A program made the translations under genes and the position numbers. The notes under the pieces are model-generated. The model ran no database searches, was not told where the DNA came from, and saw only the letters and a list, made by a program, of their open reading frames with translations. From assembly GCA_959026535.1 (NCBI GenBank), contig CAUFMB010000008.1, positions 1 to 56,989 of the forward strand: a stretch of 56,989 bases of DNA, given 5' to 3'. The stretch comes from an uncultured Collinsella sp. (GTDB lineage Bacteria > Actinomycetota > Coriobacteriia > Coriobacteriales > Coriobacteriaceae). This document shows, one piece after another, positions 56,968 through 56,989 of the stretch (its first letter is position 1; each line of letters opens with the position of its first letter).

Positions 56968-56989
56968 ATTTCGATGGCGAGCATTCGGC

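Overview
The window reads as chromosome of a Coriobacteriia member, most likely Collinsella. This is inferred from the GC-rich coding sequence, the mix of Gram-positive and actinobacterial gene types, a FabK-type fatty-acid operon, an accDA fusion and many intergenic palindromic repeats; no 16S is present to confirm it. Genes are tightly packed, with almost all housekeeping genes on the minus strand. I see no tRNA, rRNA or CRISPR array.

Left accessory part (1-5,800): the tail of an IS110-type transposase with a structured 3' non-coding region, a SIMPL-domain gene flanked by two diverged direct repeats, a decayed AAA+/DUF4143 ATPase, an intact ATPase with a nuclease-like C-terminus preceded by a perfect 56-bp palindrome, an AbiEi-like gene, and two clusters of ~50-bp palindromic (REP-like) repeats.

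Metabolic part (5,800-22,500): a minus-strand set xdhD-like molybdenum hydroxylase, polyferredoxin, ygfK, ssnA and NCS2 purine permease. This matches the core of the anaerobic purine/urate degradation clusters known from gut bacteria. A divergent YheO/DauR-type regulator sits at its head. Then come ridA, a U32 (RlhA-like) protein, an RluA-family pseudouridine synthase, and a DeoR regulator with a Gfo/Idh/MocA oxidoreductase.

Ribosomal and lipid part (22,500-46,000): an S10-type operon that starts at rplC and stops at rplX (rplC-D-W-B, rpsS, rplV, rpsC, rplP, rpmC, rpsQ, rplN, rplX). A str-type operon (rpsL-rpsG-fusA-rpsJ) lies 14 kb away, so the classical str/S10/spc arrangement is split. Between them are a histidine phosphatase, a CDF metal transporter, a lone PTS EIIC, and a complete FAS-II/acetyl-CoA carboxylase operon (fabH-acpP-fabK-fabD-fabG-fabF-accB-fabZ-accC-accDA) divergent from birA, whose product would biotinylate AccB.

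Right part (46,000-56,989): an ECF sigma factor/DUF4179 anti-sigma pair, rpoC and rpoB, a third REP cluster and a small signal-peptide-like ORF. RpoC carries a C-terminal extension with a domain resembling the RpoA C-terminal domain, and RpoB has a rewritten fork loop 2.

The most unusual non-coding signals are two nested inverted-repeat elements (28,874-29,030 and 46,154-46,292). They share a 69-nt core with a covarying hairpin, but have unrelated, self-complementary arms, and each sits just upstream of a ribosomal-protein operon.
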